22,528 nt of DNA from PLA2 sp036273915 (GTDB taxonomy: Bacteria; Planctomycetota; PLA2), in the NCBI GenBank assembly GCA_036273915.1, contig DASUGR010000215.1:1-22528 (forward strand), read 5' to 3'. A model generated the notes under the pieces. That model made no database searches. It saw only the letters and a program-made list of their open reading frames with translations, and had not been told where the DNA came from. Both the position numbers and the translations under genes were made by a program. Shown piece after piece: positions 20,779-22,528 of this stretch; positions within the stretch are counted from its first letter, which is position 1; each line of letters begins with the position of its first letter.

Positions 20779-22528
20779 CTACTCGGGCGCGCCGTAGAGA
20801 AACACCGCTCCCTTCGCGCTCGCCTCGTGGAAGGCGGCGGCCACGGGCAAGGCCCGGTCCAGGCAACCGGCGAGGAAGACGTCGAGGGGGCCCGGGGGCC
20901 GTTCAGCCACGACGACGTTCCGGGCGCCACCGGCGAGAATCGCGGACGCCGCCGCCCAGAGCGCGCCGGCGCCGGGAGGCGTCGCGACCACGACCGTATC
21001 CGCGTCGAGCCTCCGCGCGAGGAGCCGCCGCGGGTCGAGGTCGATCCCGTCCACGTAGAGCATCGAGGCGCGCCGGTCCCCGGGGGGATCGCCGAAGCGC
21101 GGCGGCGCGGCGCCGAGGCCCGCGAGCCCGTCGCCGCGGGCCGGCGCCGCAACGCGCTCGCGGAGGATCGTCGCCGCGGTCGGCACGTGACAGATGCGGT
21201 AGCGCGCGGTCCTCGGGAACGCCTCGACCGGCCCCGCGGACGCGAAGATCACCGTCCGCTTGCCCTGGAGCAGGTCCTTGAAGTCGTCGAGGAGCGTCTT
21301 GGGCTCCGCGACGCGGCGCAGGACCGCATGCTCCTTGTCCACGAGAAGCGCGCACTTCGCGTACGGGTCGAAGAACGCGACGATGAGCGCCTCGTCGGGG
21401 CGGAGCGCGCCCCGAACGTCGACGAGAGGGGGTTTCGGGGGCCACGCGAGGTCCGCGACCGGAGGCGCCGCCTCGCGCAGCTTCGCGACCGTCGCGTCGA
21501 ACGCGGCCTCCGCGCCGGCGACGTCCTGCCCGGTCGCGCGCGCCTCCATGAGCGCCGCGCGCGCCGCGACGTAGAGGGCGTGCTGCTCGTCCGTGAGCCC
21601 CGCGACGAGCACGGCCTCGCGGCCGCGCATTGCGAGCAGCAGCCGGTCCCCGAGCGCGCGCTCGAGCAGCGCGAACGCGTCGTCCGGGCGGTCCTCTTCC
21701 GACCGGAGGATGCCGTCGAGCGCGATGCCGGGGCCCCAGTCGGGGCTCGCCCCCTCGATCAGCGGGCGCACCGCGGGGCCGGTCAGACGCTCCTCGTCGA
21801 GGAGCCGGAGCGCCTCGCGCACGTGGTCCGCCGCCTTCCCGGGCTCGAGAAGCGCGCGGTTCACGAGCGCGGTCGCCTCGCGCGTGCGGTCGCCCGCGCG
21901 CCGCGCGGCCGCGCGCGCCTCGTCGAGGAGCTCGAGCGCCCGCGCCCCCCGGCCCCCCCTCGCCTCGTAGATCGCGGCGGCCGCCCCCGCGACGCTCTTG
22001 AGCGCGTCGTCGGGCGTCGTCTGCGCCATGTGTTCCAGGACCTGGAACCGCTCGGTCGCGGGCCGCGAGCGCTTGAGCATGATGTCGAGCAGCATCTCGC
22101 GCGCGTAGAGCTCGATCGCGTACCGCGGCTGGTTCATCTGGTAGAAGATCGTCGAGGCGCGCGCGAGGTACTCCACGGCCTTCTCGTGGTCGTTCCGGAG
22201 CGCGGCGAGGTCGGAGACCGCCTCCCACGCGAGGCCCGCGTTGACGAATTCGCGCAGCTTCTCGTCGGTGAAGATGTCGAGCTCCTCCTTCGCGGCCCGG
22301 AACGCGTCGTCGAGCCGCCCCTCCGCGCGGCGGTGCGCCGAGAGGAGCGCGAACGTGAGCCCGCGCGTGACGCGGTCCTCCGGCCTCCCGAGCCGCGCGA
22401 GCGCCGCGGCGAACGCCTCCTCCGCGCCCGCGTCGTCCCCGAGGAGCGAGAGCGCCCGCGCCTTGCCGACGATCGCGCCCGGGTCGTCCGGCGCGAGCGC
22501 GAGGGCGTCGGCGAAGAACCCCGTCGCG
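20779..22528 (-). CDS. TPR protein with degenerate CHAT-like C-terminus (5' end cut by window edge)
   Basis: The frame is open from the right edge to the stop at 20779, with about 582 residues visible. A GTG at 22176 lies inside it and is probably not the true start, because TPR units continue upstream of it (GAIVGKARALSLLGDDAGAEEAFAAAL is encoded near 22410-22480, split here for reading: GAIVGKARALS, LLGDDAGAEEA). TPR-like helices fill about the first 330 visible residues. The last 215 follow the CHAT caspase-like plan: LRPDEALIVAFFDPYAKCAL, TVIFASAGPVEAFP, YRICHVPTAATILRE, SMLYVDGIDL, DTVVVATPPGAG, GGARNVVVAERP. The usual catalytic Cys (LSACET) is replaced by VATPPG and the expected His-Gly is absent, so it looks like a pseudo-protease. 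A STAS gene follows. Role unknown. Confidence 0.8.
   Translation of the reverse strand, partial: ATGFFADALALAPDDPGAIVGKARALSLLGDDAGAEEAFAAALARLGRPEDRVTRGLTFALLSAHRRAEGRLDDAFRAAKEELDIFTDEKLREFVNAGLAWEAVSDLAALRNDHEKAVEYLARASTIFYQMNQPRYAIELYAREMLLDIMLKRSRPATERFQVLEHMAQTTPDDALKSVAGAAAAIYEARGGRGARALELLDEARAAARRAGDRTREATALVNRALLEPGKAADHVREALRLLDEERLTGPAVRPLIEGASPDWGPGIALDGILRSEEDRPDDAFALLERALGDRLLLAMRGREAVLVAGLTDEQHALYVAARAALMEARATGQDVAGAEAAFDATVAKLREAAPPVADLAWPPKPPLVDVRGALRPDEALIVAFFDPYAKCALLVDKEHAVLRRVAEPKTLLDDFKDLLQGKRTVIFASAGPVEAFPRTARYRICHVPTAATILRERVAAPARGDGLAGLGAAPPRFGDPPGDRRASMLYVDGIDLDPRRLLARRLDADTVVVATPPGAGALWAAASAILAGGARNVVVAERPPGPLDVFLAGCLDRALPVAAAFHEASAKGAVFLYGAPE

Noticed and set aside
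20708..20866. N-terminal extension of the STAS protein
   Set aside because: Basic, Gly/Pro/Arg-rich and overlapping the end of the TPR/CHAT gene. ATG 20707 has a purine-rich ribosome site and starts the STAS fold.
20886..20900. Sixth G-rich element (GGGGGCCCGGGGGCC)
   Set aside because: It lies inside the TPR/CHAT coding region, where it encodes a Pro/Gly-rich turn, and it differs at the central bases.
1..22528. tRNA, rRNA, CRISPR array, transposase, integrase or phage genes
   Set aside because: None recognised on either strand; gaps between genes are all under 150 bases and contain only the hexamers, hairpins and repeats listed.

Overview
The window is strongly GC-rich, coding-dense DNA with no rRNA, tRNA, CRISPR array, insertion sequence or phage gene that I can recognise. 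Several traits point to a member or close relative of Planctomycetota, most likely an uncultured high-GC lineage. These are a Ser/Thr kinase fused to a SUMF1-like domain beside an ECF sigma factor, HEAT-repeat and degenerate von Willebrand A proteins with signal peptides, and a TPR protein with a CHAT-like C-terminus. The assignment rests on gene style, not on a marker gene, so it is an inference.

Left third (1-8327), all genes on the minus strand. Reading from 8327 leftwards: a membrane Ser/Thr kinase with PDZ/PEGA-like and SUMF1-like outer domains; an ECF sigma factor whose GTG overlaps the kinase stop codon; a lipoprotein with an Ig-like region and a beta-propeller; a 35-residue lysine-rich protein; an NAD-type glutamate dehydrogenase (gdhA); a small three-helix membrane protein; and a secreted protein that runs off the left edge.

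Middle (8428-17074), all on the plus strand. An Hsp20-like small protein is fused by a 1-nt overlap to a type I DnaJ co-chaperone. A clear promoter (TTGACG-18-TAGGCT) then drives a peptide/oligopeptide-type ABC importer. This consists of a membrane-anchored solute-binding protein and two permeases, both carrying large non-standard insertions. No ATPase gene is present. A stand-alone PEP/pyruvate-binding (PPDK N-terminal type) protein follows.

Right (17198-20365), plus strand. An isolated cytochrome oxidase subunit III + IV gene pair, a small membrane protein, and an exported HEAT-repeat/vWA-like protein. Facing it on the minus strand (20366-22528) are a STAS-domain protein and a TPR protein with an apparently inactive CHAT domain, cut by the right edge.

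Two genome-wide signals stand out. One is a G-rich element (runs of G, then CCGGGGGC) repeated in five gaps between genes, sometimes as a strong hairpin. The other is a TANNNT hexamer 6-10 nt in front of start codons that lack a Shine-Dalgarno sequence, suggesting leaderless transcripts for several genes. The least ordinary proteins are the split permease, the sensor kinase with a non-catalytic SUMF1 domain coupled to a sigma factor, and the TPR/pseudo-CHAT + STAS pair. I did not find a clearly novel complete system; those three are the best leads.
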